Positions 42,929 to 54,390 of a stretch of 64,000 bases of DNA are shown piece after piece. Position 1 is the first letter of the stretch. Each line of letters begins with the position of its first letter. The position numbers and the translations under genes are program-made. The notes under the pieces were generated by a model, which did not search any database, had not been told where the DNA came from, and saw only the letters and a program-made list of their open reading frames with translations. Source of the stretch: Strongyloides papillosus (lineage: Eukaryota; Nematoda; Chromadorea; Rhabditida; Strongyloididae); assembly GCA_005656395.1 (NCBI GenBank), contig SRSI01000046.1:496001-560000 (forward strand), read 5' to 3'.

Positions 42929-43279
42929 ATGGATGAGGAATCCACATTTTCGATAAGTTTCTTTGATTTTTTAAGTGAAGTAATAGGGTGTTATGTTTTA
43001 GCTTACATAACATATTATCTTATTGTTCATAGAATGATAGATTTACAGAATTGTAAAGAGCATTCATTGGTTAACGGGCAAGAGATAACAGCAGATTATG
43101 CTCCACAAATTGAAAAGCATATGAAAAACATTTACCCTGATTCAAGGATTGTTGTTTATGGATATCCAAAATCAGAAGATGCTAAAGGACTGTCAAAATT
43201 ATTAATGTTGAATCAAAAAAATATGGAAGCAAAGAAGAAGGCAATTCAAAATGAGTTGAAACGTAAAAAATATCAATAA
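42929..43279 (+). CDS. Small single-pass membrane protein, unknown function
   Basis: The frame gives 116 residues from the ATG at 42929, which directly follows TTATAAAG, an acceptor-like sequence; an earlier in-frame ATG at 42890 would add 13 hydrophobic residues. One membrane helix lies near the N-terminus (about 12-34, FLSEVIGCYVLAYITYYLIV), followed by a hydrophilic domain containing ENHMKN-like and PDSRIVVYGYPKSEDAKG segments and a Lys/Glu-rich C-terminal helix ending KRKKYQ. I do not recognise a family. It starts 121 bp after the stop of the TOX-like gene on the same strand, a spacing seen in nematode operons. No signal of decay is visible. Confidence 0.7.
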   Translation: MDEESTFSISFFDFLSEVIGCYVLAYITYYLIVHRMIDLQNCKEHSLVNGQEITADYAPQIEKHMKNIYPDSRIVVYGYPKSEDAKGLSKLLMLNQKNMEAKKKAIQNELKRKKYQ

Positions 43280-43690
43280 AAAATCATAATTTCCTTTATC
43301 GCCAGTAACTTATATTAAAGATATACAATAGATTATTAATATATGATGTGACGTGGATATATTATATTATTTAAAAGGGAAACTAATCACCAATCAACCT
43401 GAGCATCACAAATTATAATATTAAATATAGTACATATTTAATTATTTTTATGATATTTTTTTAAAAAATGTATCTTTTCAATATTAATATATATAATATT
43501 ATTTTGTTTGTATTATTTTATGTGTGTTTTATTTAATTTTACAGTATCTTTTCGTTATAAGATAATTTGGAATGCCTTCCCCAATAAACATTTGGAATTA
43601 TTATATTTTATTAGTTGATATTCAACCGCTTCACTTTTAGAGCGGAAAATCAGATTTATTTTGGTTTAAACTCAATTAAGATCTGCAAAA
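43280..43690 (+). promoter_or_regulatory. Upstream region and leader of elongation factor 2
   Basis: 411 bp upstream of eef-2. A strong acceptor TTTAATTTTACAG ends at 43544, which could be a trans-splice site or the end of a leader intron; a second TTTTAG occurs near 43640. AT-rich otherwise. Confidence 0.4.
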
Positions 43691-46294
43691 ATGGTAAGTT
43701 TAATTATATAAATATTTTAATTAATGCTCATGTAGGTTAACTTTACTGTCGATGAGATTCGTGGCCTTATGGACCGAAAGAAGAACATTCGTAATATGTC
43801 CGTTATTGCTCACGTAGATCATGGAAAATCAACTTTAACTGACTCACTCGTATCCAAAGCAGGTATCATTGCTGGAGCTAAAGCAGGAGAAACACGTTTC
43901 ACTGATACACGTAAAGATGAACAAGAAAGATGTATTACAATTAAATCAACTGCTATCTCTATGTTCTTCGAACTTGAAAAGAAAGATTTAGAATTCATTA
44001 AAGGAGATAGCCAACTTGAAAAGGAAAAAGGAGCTGATGGAAAAGAAACAGCATATAATGGATTTTTAATTAATCTTATTGATTCACCCGGACACGTTGA
44101 CTTCTCATCTGAAGTAACAGCTGCTCTTCGTGTAACTGATGGTGCATTGGTTGTCGTCGATTGCGTATCTGGAGTATGTGTCCAAACTGAAACTGTATTG
44201 CGTCAAGCTATTGCTGAGCGTATTAAACCAGTTCTTTTCATGAACAAGATGGATCGTGCTTTACTTGAATTGCAACTTGGACAAGAGGAACTTTTCCAAA
44301 CTTTCCAACGTATTATTGAGAATATTAACGTAATTATTGCAACATACGGAGATGATGATGGTCCAATGGGAGCTATTATGGTTGATCCATCAGTCGGTAA
44401 TGTTGGTTTTGGTTCTGGTCTTCACGGATGGGCATTTACTTTAAAACAATTCGCTGAAATTTATGCTGAGAAGTTTGGAGTACAAGTAGATAAGCTCATG
44501 AAGAATCTCTGGGGAGATCGTTTCTTCAATCTTAAAACCAAAAAGTGGTCATCTGTTGAAGATGCAGACAACAAACGTGGTTTCTCACAATTCGTACTTG
44601 ATCCAATCTATAAAGTATTCGATGCTATTATGAATATTAAGAAAGATGAAACAACTAAATTATTAGAACGTCTTAATGTAAAATTATCAGTTGAAGAAAG
44701 AGACTTGGAAGGAAAACCATTGATGAAAGTAGTTATGCGTAAATGGTTACCAGCAGGAGATACTATGTTACAAATGATCTGTATTCATTTACCATCACCA
44801 GTAACAGCCCAAAGATACCGTATGGAAATGTTGTATGAAGGACCCCATGATGATGAAGCAGCAGTAGCAATTAAGAACTGTGATGCCAATGGACCATTGA
44901 TGATGTATGTATCTAAGATGGTACCCACATCTGATAAAGGACGTTTCTATGCATTCGGACGTGTATTCTCAGGAAAAGTAGCAACAGGAATGAAGGCACG
45001 TATCCAAGGACCCAACTATGTACCAGGCAAGAAGGAAGACTTGTATGAGAAAACCATCCAACGTACAATTCTTATGATGGGAAGATATATCGAGCCTATT
45101 GAGGACATTCCATCTGGAAACATTGCCGGACTTGTAGGAGTCGATCAATATCTCGTTAAAGGAGGAACCATTACGACTTATAAGGATGCTCATAACTTAC
45201 GCGTTATGAAGTTCAGTGTATCCCCCGTGGTCCGTGTGGCCATAGAGCCCAAGAATCCTGGAGATTTGCCAAAATTGGTCGAAGGACTCAAAAGATTGGC
45301 CAAATCCGACCCCATGGTCCAATGTATATTTGAAGAGTCAGGAGAGCATATTATCGCTGGTGCTGGTGAATTACACTTGGAAATCTGCTTAAAAGACTTG
45401 GAAGAAGACCACGCTTGCATCCCACTCAAGAAATCCGACCCAGTCGTTTCATACAGAGAAACCGTCCAAGCCGAATCTTCAATCATGTGTCTCTCAAAGT
45501 CACCTAACAAGCACAATCGTATCTTTATGAAGGCCGTACCAATGCCAGATGGACTCGCTGACGACATTGACAAAGGAGAAATCTCCGCTCGTGACGAAAT
45601 GAAGGCTCGTGCCAAGGTTCTCGCCGAAAAATACGAATACGACGTTACTGAAGCTAGGAAAATCTGGGCATTTGGACCTGATGGAACTGGACCAAACATT
45701 CTTGTTGACGTAACAAAGGGAGTTCAATACCTCAATGAAATCAAGGACTCATGTGTAGCTGCACTTCAATGGGCCACAAAAGAAGGAGTTCTTTGTGACG
45801 AAAACATGCGCGGAGTTCGTTTCAATATCCATGATGTTACCCTCCATGCTGACGCTATCCATCGTGGTGGTGGTCAAATCATTCCAACTGCTCGTCGTGT
45901 CATGTATGCTTCAGTTCTTACAGCTGAGCCAAGACTTTTGGAACCAGTTTACTTGTGTGAAATTCAATGTCCAGAAGCCGCTGTCGGAGGTATCTATGGT
46001 GTACTCAACAGAAGACGTGGTCATGTCTTTGAAGAAGCTCAAATTGCTGGTACTCCAATGTTCCATGTTAAGAGTTACCTTCCTGTCAATGAATCATTCG
46101 GATTTACAGCTGATCTTCGTTCTAACACTGGAGGACAAGCTTTCCCACAATGTGTCTTTGACCATTGGCAAATTCTTCAAGGAAATCCACTTGAAGCAGG
46201 AACTAAACCAAATCAAATCATTCTTGACACTCGTAAGAGAAAGGGATTGAAAGTTGAGATTCCAGTTTTGGACAATTACTTTGATAAGTTGTAA
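43691..46294 (+). CDS. eef-2: Translation elongation factor 2
   Basis: The first exon is only the start codon (43691-43693), followed by a 42 bp intron and one large exon 43736-46294; total 853 residues, the normal size. eEF2 is the GTPase that moves tRNAs and mRNA through the ribosome. The G domain shows AHVDHGKST (P-loop, about 26-34), the switch I block [19 protein letters not shown], which contains the threonine usually phosphorylated by eEF2 kinase, DSPGHVDF and [10 protein letters not shown]. Domain II contains [18 protein letters not shown]. Domain IV carries [13 protein letters not shown], whose histidine is normally modified to diphthamide. The C-terminus ends LDNYFDKL. Codon use is visibly richer in C-ending codons than in most neighbours, as expected for a highly expressed gene, which also creates long antisense frames with no meaning. 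Confidence 0.98.
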
Positions 46295-46325
46295 TTCTTT
46301 TGTTGTTAACCTATCGTTTTTTTTA

Positions 46326-46331
46326 AATAAA
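46326..46331 (+). terminator. eef-2 polyadenylation signal
   Basis: AATAAA lies 32 bases after the eef-2 stop, after a run of T, the expected place for the cleavage signal. Confidence 0.55.
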
Positions 46332-46932
46332 GTTTTGTTAATTGATAAATAAATATTTTTGAATAATTAATCACTATCTATTTACTAATGTTTTAATGAT
46401 AAGTAATAAAATGTTTGATCAAACAGTTTCATTTATTAAAATTATAGGCTTCAAAACAAAGTTAACACAAATATTGATATCCATGAATAATGTTCGTTAA
46501 CCAGTGATTCTTTACAATAAACATTTATAGCCGATAATTCTTGAAAGAATTTATGCTTAAAAAAATTATATTATTTGATAATTATCACTAAAGATTTAAA
46601 CTTCCTAAATAAAATTTAACAAAATTATTTTATTCCTATTAAGAAAGTTTAATAATCAATCATTTTCTATTGAAAAATATTTATAGTTGATAATTTGTGA
46701 TAAGTTATATTAAATAAGTTATAATAATTAATAATTATCATTAAAAATCTAAACTTCATAAATAAGTTCAATAAAACTATTTTTGTTTCTAATAATAAAA
46801 TGTTCTTGATATCAATAATATATATCATTCTTTATATTTCCAAAATAAAATTTTGTAATGAGTCATTTTTCATTAATAAATATCTGTAATTGATGATTTG
46901 TGAATAAAATTATATTAATTAATAGTTATCAT

Positions 46933-47199
46933 GACTCTACCACCGGGAGAAGTCATACTGACCAAGATAATATTGTTTTTTTATCATATAAATGCTTAAT
47001 GAAATAAATTTTTTCATTATTTATGAAATTTGAACTTTCCTGGGTGTAGTGAATTTTGTCTAACTTACATCATTTTACAGCTGGATAAACAAAATATTAA
47101 CCTTAAAAACAATGAACATGTTTTTTTGAATGCCCAACACATTGAAGGCAATAGAATCCTGTCTTTCACAACATTCAGCTTCCGTCATAAATAAAAACT
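46933..47199 (+). repeat. Left inverted-repeat arm of the element
   Basis: About 267 bp, beginning GACTCTACCACC and ending near CGTCATAAATAAAA. It pairs with 47807-48070, with scattered substitutions and small indels. Confidence 0.8.
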
Positions 47200-47806
47200 A
47201 CAATAAAATAACTGCATTCTAAAAATTAAAATTAAATTACAGCCTTATAACAATAGTAACTAAAAATTTTACATCATACCTATAGAAATTAAAAATCAAA
47301 AGGATATAAAATTCAAAAAGTTTTAAAAAAGTAAATAAAATCAGTGAAATGCATTTTTAACAGACTAAAAACTCATTAGATAAAATTTCTAACATTTTAT
47401 TTAAATTTAAAATGATATTAATGACATACATTCATAGACTTTTTCTACCAATTCCTATATAGGGTGTCAACATCGGTAGTACTAAACAAACTGATCCAAC
47501 GGCAGAAACTCTAAATTTGAGTTTGCTGTGTCAAACAAAAATAATATTATGTTTATCAGATTTGAAACTGAAAAATCACGAAATTTCAACAATTGTGACT
47601 CATAACGCTTTGTCAACAAAATGTGAATTGCCTAATATAAATACAACACGCTTATTATCTCAAGAAATATGAATGAAAAAAATAAGGAATACTTCAACTT
47701 ATATTCTAAATGTAATTTATGATTAAATAATATTTTTTTACTATTAATTAGCTTAATACTAATAAAAAATTATGTTTTTTTATAATTTTAAGACTAATAA
47801 AAAAAC

Positions 47807-48070
47807 TTTTATTTATGACGGGAGCTGAATGTTGTGAAAGACAGGATTCTATTTCCCTCAAGGTGTTGGGCATTCAATAAAACATACTTATTGTTTTTAA
47901 GGTTAATATTTTGTTTATCCAACTATAAAATGATATAAGTTAAACAAAATTCACTACACTCAGGAAAGTTCAACTTTCATAATTAACGAAAAAATTTATT
48001 TCATTAAGCATTTAGGTGATAGAAAAGCAATATTATCTTGATCACTATGTTTTTTCCCAGTGGTATAGTC
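47807..48070 (-). repeat. Right inverted-repeat arm of the element
   Basis: About 264 bp, inverted relative to the left arm. Its outermost bases read GACTATACCACTGGG on the minus strand. Confidence 0.8.
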
Positions 48071-48661
48071 ATTAAAATATTATATACTTACGAAGAAACT
48101 TTGTTAATACCAAAATTATGTATGATTCTTTATATTTTCAAAATAAAATTTAATAATCAGTAAGTTTTATCAATAAATATTTGTAGTTTTTAATTTTTGT
48201 GGAATGTAATATTTAAAAAAATGTATAGTAATTGATAATTACCATTAAAAATCCGTTCTTCTCAAGTAAAAGTCAATACAAATATTTATACTTATAAATA
48301 AAATTTTATTAATATTATTCATGATACTTTATATTTTCAAAATAAAGTTTATTAATCATTTTTTTTTCTTTTACTAAAAAATATTTGTACTTGATGATTT
48401 GTAATAAAGTTCATTTAAAAAAGATAATATTCATTTGTTAACTTCAATCAAATAATCCTCGAAATTATATATATTTACAAGCTTTAATTGCGATTACTGT
48501 ACTTTCTTTCAAAATAACCACTGATAAATTTATATGTTCCATAAAAATTCTTTAAGACCACATATAAATAATCATTTTGGAATAACGATTTTGCCGCAAT
48601 TTATGATTTTCAAACTTTCTTGGTAACAGAATTTTTATAGTTTAACCTGTACTAATATTTG

Positions 48662-51600
48662 ATGACTAATAATATAACCTCAGTATCAATTAGAAATGTT
48701 GTCTGTGATTATTATATGGATTGGCCGTGTATCTACACGAAACATGAAATCAAAAAAGGCTCCAAACAAAAGGTACCAGTTATCAGAATCTTTGGTATCT
48801 CCAATGAAGGCAAGTAAAATATCACTCATTTTCACCTAATAATTCATATTCATTATAGGTTATAAAGCTGTTGCACACATTCACGGAGTACTACCATATA
48901 TAATAATAAAAGTTGGAGATGTTCCTGAATCTCAAGCTACAGACAACATTTATAAAGTATGTACTAAAATAATAAATACTAACAAAAATCAATGGATACG
49001 CGATAAAGATATCACTGAACACATTAATAGGATAGAATTTTTTGAATCTAAAAGTATTTATGGATATTACAAAACAATGGAGATGTTCGCAAAGATCTAC
49101 TTTTATAATCCCATACTTTGTAGCAATGTATTTTACTCATTCCAAAGGATGTCTGATAGTAATTTTGATTTCCAACCATACAATGGAACAATGCCATTTA
49201 TCAATAGATTCTTCGTTGATTACAATATTTTTGGTATGGATATGGTTGATTTTCAAAGTGTTTATTATAGACCTAATAAGCACTGTATTTTCAAGAATGG
49301 TTCTAAGAGAATAGAAAGTGATGATTCCTTTCTACCCCCATCTAGGGTATCAAGAATTCAGAGGACTGCATATGAAGGAATTGAATTTGATGTAAATGCG
49401 CACTCAATTTTAAATAGGAAAAAGTTTGTGGAAAATGTTAGGAATCCAGGAATTGATGCTATATGGAAGGAAGAAGAGGAGAGATGTAGAATAAGGGGAA
49501 CAACAATTCCTGAGTTAACAAAAGTTGATCAGATTAAGAAGTTGGTAGTTGAATCGGAGAAAGAGGATATGGAAACTTTTGGAGATATTATAAGAAGGAT
49601 AAGAAGAGTTGTAGGAAGCAATCTTAATGAAACATTAATGAATGGAACGATGATTGAACCTTCTCAAGTTCCTGATGAAGTGTTAGCTTCTCAGGAGATT
49701 GATAATATACGTGTCCCTTCACCTTCATTAGTTCCTATAGTTCAACAATCGGATACGGAAGAAGAAGAGGAGGATGATAATAAAGTAAATTTTGAAGAAA
49801 TCATTGAACAGAAGTTTGACGAACCTAAATTAGGTTTTGATCAAAATGTCTACAATATAGAAGATCGTGATCAACCAAGAGAGTGGGAAGTACTCCGTAT
49901 TATAGATGAAAAAGATCCAAAGAAGTTGATAACTTTTGACGACAATTTCGATGATTACTATACTTATACTAATAAGCCAAAAGCTCGTGGATTTGATGAG
50001 ATATTTAAATACGGTGTTGTCATAACTCCTGATGGGGAATTGGAAAGTGAAAAAAGTAATCAGACAGAAGTTTTTGGGAATATTACTTTTGCTAATGAAA
50101 GTATTAGAGAAAAACGGTTTGAGAATATGGAAGTTCAGGTGAAGGATGAAACAAAAAATTTACTATTTAAGCATGATAATAGTAAATTTCTAATAAAAAA
50201 TTTATCATTAATGACAATGGAGTTGATAGCATCATCAAAGTCTAAAAAATATTCTGATCCTGAGACTGATGAAATTGTAGCTTTATCTTTATGTCTTTAT
50301 AATGATTCATGCATAGAAACTGAAAAACCTGACCACCAAATATGCCTTGTCAATAAAAATTTATTTAAAGATTATGAAGATAAGATAAAGTTGGATTACG
50401 TTCGTTTATGTGCCAATGAAACTCATATATTACAGTTTACAATGACAATAGTTAAGACTCGGGATCCAGATATTATTGCTGGTTATGAAATGACCCGAGA
50501 ATCCTGGGGATATTTTATTGAGAGGTGCAAAGCGCGGAAACTTAAAGTAATATCAAAATTATCTAAAGTTGAGACAAAAGAAGATCCCAATTACAGTTAC
50601 ATTGAAAATAAAGCTTTACCAGAAGGAAGAATACCCCTAAATATATGGAAAATTATTTGGAAAGATTACAATTTAAGATCATTTGATTTGCATACAGTTG
50701 TATATGAATTATTATCAAAAAAACTTCAGAAGATACCTTTTGATAAGATATCATCTCTTAATACTTTATCTTTTCCTATTAGAAAACAAATAATAAAGAA
50801 TTTGCACACCAGAAATTTATATAATATGAAGATTCTTTCCCACACAGGAACAATTATAACAACTTCAGAGATGGCGAAAGTTTATGGAATACAATTTTTG
50901 GAAGCTATTACAAGAGGATCACAGTTTCGTGTTGAATCAATGCTTTATAGGCAATGTTTGAAGGAAAATTATGTTGGTCCTTCTGTTAGCGTACATAATA
51001 GAGTTAAAATGCCATCACCAGAAACTTTTCCCCTTGTTATGGAACCAATATCGGGGATATATAGAGAACCCATACTTGTTCTAGATTTTCAATCCCTTTA
51101 TCCTTCAATGTGTATGGCATATAATTATTGTTTTAGTACTTGTTTAGGGAAGATAAATGAATGGGGAAGTTTTATTGATAATTACTGTGATGGAAAATTA
51201 TTAGATTTACAGGTTGGAGCACTAAGGTACCGTCCAAAGATGGAGGATATTATTGAAATACAGAATATAAGGAAAAATTTCCATGTCTCGCCAATAGGAA
51301 GTGTCTTTGTTAAGGAAAATATAAGAAAAGGTGTTGTACCAACACTACTAGAAGAGTTACTTTCTACAAGACAAATGATAAAAAGAATGATGAAATTGTA
51401 TAAAGATGACAAACATTTGTATAAGATTCTTGATGCACGTCAATTGTCATTAAAATTGTTGGCTAACGTTACTTATGGATATACTGCAGCAAATTTCTCC
51501 GGTAAAATGCCATGTTTTAATGTTGCTGATGCAATTGTTTCAAGTGGTAGATGTACATTGGAGAGAGCTGTTAAGACGATTGAAGAGAAATGTAGAGATT

Positions 51601-52631
51601 TATGGAGTAATGGTCTGGAAGTTGTTTATGGTGATACAGATTCTGTTTTTGTTCACGTTCGCGGTGGTTGTTCACTTGAGAAAGCCATTGAAATTGGAAA
51701 TGAAGTTGCTAGAAGAATTACCAAGGAAAATCCGCCACCTGTTGTTTTAAAATTCGAGAAAGTTATGAATCCCTGTGTTTTGTTATCAAAAAAAAGATAC
51801 GTTGGATATTCCTATGAATCTGTAGATCAAATCGAACCCAAATTTGACGCTAAAGGTATTGAATGTGTTAGAAGGGATAATTGTCCTTTTGTTTCAAAAG
51901 AGATAGAAAAATTTCTAAAAGTTTTATTTGATAAAAATATGGTTGAGGCATTATCATATCTTAAAAGTCGGCTATTAAAGATTGACAGGATTCCTTTTAA
52001 TCAATTTATAATTAGTGGTACTTTTAGAGGAGAATATTCACAAAGAGCTGTTGTTCCAAGTAAGAAAATCATGGAAGAACGTGCTTCAATCCATCAAAGA
52101 TGTGTTCCTTTGGTTGGTTCAAGAATTCAATATGTTATTAAGAAACCAAATTATATTGATAAAGTAAAAAAGATTAGGAAAAATTTGACAATTATAGCTA
52201 ATGTTGTGGAACCTGAAGATTTCTTGAGAAGTAATGGAATGAAATTAAATTATGATTATTACGTCCAAAATATGCTGATTCCTGCTATCAATAGAATAAC
52301 CAACTTAGAAGAAATTGACGTAGTTGTTGATGTACCAATATATAGGAGGGATGTCTGTGATATCTGTGAAAATGTAGATGATAGTTCTTCTGATGAGAGA
52401 TATGGAAACATGAAATCAGATTGTTTACTTAATCTCATCCTTAAACATAGAGAATATACAAGGACCAAGGAAATACTACTAAAAAAATGTGGAGAGTGTA
52501 TTGAAGCTATTGAACTTTGTAATACAGCATGTGAAAATTATGCTTGTGGTATTAAACAACTTCATATAAAGGTAGATGCGGGATTAAGGGAGACAACTCC
52601 TTATACTGAAGTTATAGTTATAGATGATTAA
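48662..52631 (+). CDS. rev-3: DNA polymerase zeta catalytic subunit REV3
   Basis: Exons 48662-48809 and 48859-52631 encode 1,306 residues; the 49 bp intron has a GC donor (GAAG|GCAAGT), chosen because the join IRIFGISNEGYKAVAHIHG aligns without a gap to the REV3 N-terminus. Pol zeta extends primers past DNA lesions. The N-terminal REV3 block (SIRNVVCDYYMDWP, KVPVIRIFG) identifies it against other B-family polymerases. Polymerase motifs are intact: DFQSLYPSMCMAYNYCFSTC (from Asp792), RQLSLKLLANVTYGYTAANF and YGDTDS (Tyr973 onward). The C-terminus has an acceptable iron-sulfur CysB module (CGEC...C...C), needed to bind the accessory subunits, but the preceding zinc CysA module shows only CDIC (1216-1219) and one later Cys. 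The protein is much shorter than vertebrate REV3, with an acidic disordered stretch near residues 300-330. Confidence 0.94.
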
Positions 52632-52887
52632 ATATTTATTATTATTATTTTGTATATATGTAAATAAATAACAATTTACCAATAAATAATCGTGAGATTT
52701 AATTTTTTTAAGCTTTCTTTAAAAATAAGCTCTTTAATTTAGCTTTTTTAAAAGTGAAAGTTTTCAATTGTTTTGTTATTGATATTTGTTTTTGTAAATA
52801 ATTACTAATTTTAGTGATTTTCTTCTTAATTTTCGGGTATATAAGGATTCAATTAAACGGAGTATATGTCATTATTTAAAAAATATA

Positions 52888-54390
52888 ATGGTTATTAAAC
52901 TCTTATTGTTAACTTTCTTATCAATAGTATGTTTGTCTAAAATAGAAGCATTTGGTCAAATCCAGGTAAATAAAAATGGACTAGATTATTTTGCTGAGAT
53001 TGGGATGAAAAAATTAATAAGTATCATGGAAAATGAAACGATACCATCGTATTCTGGAATCGGACCACAAAGGTTGTCATATAGTCTTATTGGTATAAAT
53101 GTAACAAGTTTCAAAGTAGCAGAAAAACCAAACAAATTAAGTTTATTTGGGCCAAAAAGACTAACAGCTACTTTTAGAAATTTGAAGATTAAAATAAGTG
53201 TGAATTATACTTTGAAATATAAAAATAATTTAACAATAACTGATAATGGATCGTTTGATATTTATATAAATAATGGAAGTTTATGTTTAGGTATGGATGT
53301 CTCCCGTGGAGAACCATTCCATTTTCACCCTTCAGTTTGTAATGTCAACCTCAATAATACAGATCCAATAGAAGTTTCAGGTAAAATAGAATCATGGATT
53401 TATGATGAATTCAAGAGCTCTGTAGAGAATTATATAAAACCAAATTTAATTTCTACTCTTTGTGATAACTATGAATATTTACTTGAAGATTATTTAAAAG
53501 TATTAATAGCGAATGTTAATGAACCAATTGAGATCGATAAAAATAATAATGGGACTCTCAGCGGATTTATCGTTGATTACACCTTTCCATCAATCCCTTA
53601 TGTTGATAATCAATTTGGGATTGAAATTCCTATACTTCCAATTTTATATAATAAGAGTAATAAGTCAAAAGAATTAAAATCTAATAAATATGTTGCAAAA
53701 AAGTTTACCTCTGATAAACATATGTGTATTGATTTAGATTTTGTCAATTTCGCTCAATATTTAGTTGAAACTATTAGTAGTAATAAAACAATTCAAACTT
53801 TGGGACATGATTTGATAAGAAGTAGATTACATAGCAAAGTTCATGATTTTTTTAAATGTGGATGTAAAGAAGAAAGTTTTTGTATTTCTGACATTATACC
53901 TGATTTAGATCGTTTTTGCTCCAATTACACAGAAGTATCCATGATATTCAATTCATTTAAGCTTACAAACATCAATGTAGAAAATGACGTTATTTATGGA
54001 AATTCCTCACAAGTTGTTTCATTTGAAATTGACGACAATAATAAGACAATAGAACTTTTCAAATTAGAACTCTATCCAGAATATATTTTGAGGAGAGATG
54101 ATATTCAAATAAGTAGTAATAAGATAAGTGGAGAAGTTGATATTGATGTTTGTAAATTTAAGGTAATATCATCAAGAAAAATTGATATTGAATATAGTGG
54201 AGTCAAGAAAATTATTGAAATTGGATTGAAAGATTACATGAAGATGTTTGTTAATAATTATTTATTGAAAGGTATTCCATTACCAATAGTAACAGATTTT
54301 GATATTGGAAATTATGTTATTGAGTTCCATAAAAATACTATGCCTATTTGTTATAATTTAACACATGTTGATAAGAAATTAATTCAATGA
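52888..54390 (+). CDS. Secreted BPI/LBP-like lipid-binding protein
   Basis: A single exon encodes 500 residues. Residues 1-21 form a signal peptide (MVIKLLLLTFLSIVCLSKIEA). The following QIQVNKNGLDYFAEIGMKKL resembles the first helix block of the BPI/LBP/CETP fold, and there is a later LRITFSN-like strand region (RLSYSLIGINVTSFKV) and a cysteine pair in GSLCLGMDVSRGEP...SVC that matches the conserved disulfide of the N-terminal barrel. A second barrel-like half follows, with HMCIDLDFVNFAQYLVE and a Cys-rich segment (FKCGCKEESFC). Many N-glycosylation sequons are present. Family members bind lipids or lipopolysaccharide extracellularly. Family assignment rests on pattern rather than a search. 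It follows rev-3 by 256 bp on the same strand; the spacer shows a T-rich tract and no clear acceptor. Confidence 0.8.
   Translation: MVIKLLLLTFLSIVCLSKIEAFGQIQVNKNGLDYFAEIGMKKLISIMENETIPSYSGIGPQRLSYSLIGINVTSFKVAEKPNKLSLFGPKRLTATFRNLKIKISVNYTLKYKNNLTITDNGSFDIYINNGSLCLGMDVSRGEPFHFHPSVCNVNLNNTDPIEVSGKIESWIYDEFKSSVENYIKPNLISTLCDNYEYLLEDYLKVLIANVNEPIEIDKNNNGTLSGFIVDYTFPSIPYVDNQFGIEIPILPILYNKSNKSKELKSNKYVAKKFTSDKHMCIDLDFVNFAQYLVETISSNKTIQTLGHDLIRSRLHSKVHDFFKCGCKEESFCISDIIPDLDRFCSNYTEVSMIFNSFKLTNINVENDVIYGNSSQVVSFEIDDNNKTIELFKLELYPEYILRRDDIQISSNKISGEVDIDVCKFKVISSRKIDIEYSGVKKIIEIGLKDYMKMFVNNYLLKGIPLPIVTDFDIGNYVIEFHKNTMPICYNLTHVDKKLIQ

Larger units (their letters stand above)
46933..48070. mobile_element. 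Foldback/MITE-like element with about 265 bp terminal inverted repeats
   Basis: Arms 46933-47199 and 47807-48070 are inverted copies of high identity; for example the left block around 47129-47196 (CCAACACATTGAAGGCAATA, then TCCTGTCTTTCACAACATTC) is found inverted at about 47811-47875. The outer ends are GACTCTACCACCGGG and, inverted, GACTATACCACTGGG. The 607 bp interior is AT-rich with no frame longer than a few dozen codons, so the element is non-autonomous. It interrupts the tandem repeat: joining the flanks at the dinucleotide AT (46931-46932 and 48071-48072) restores TATCATTAAAA, the sequence present in intact repeat copies. That suggests an AT target duplication, though CAT is possible. 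Confidence 0.8.
46500..48410 (+). repeat. Degenerate tandem repeat, two-part unit of about 360 bp
   Basis: A diverged block of the form TATTTRTAGTTGATAATTTG recurs, with its TATTTRTAG part ending at 46530, 46686, 46889, 48185 and 48390. Spacings are 156, 203, 1,296 and 205. When the inserted inverted-repeat element and its two-base repeat (1,140 bp) are removed, the third spacing becomes 156, so the pattern is 156/203/156/205. Associated blocks (TTCTTTATATTTTCAAAATAAA and AATTATCATTAAAAATCTAAAC) recur in step. The copies are quite diverged. This is read by eye; a self-dot-plot would define the unit. Confidence 0.7.

Noticed and set aside
45190..45699. 169-codon minus-strand frame inside eef-2
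   Set aside because: It is an antisense shadow of a strongly conserved coding exon with biased codons and shows no family resemblance.
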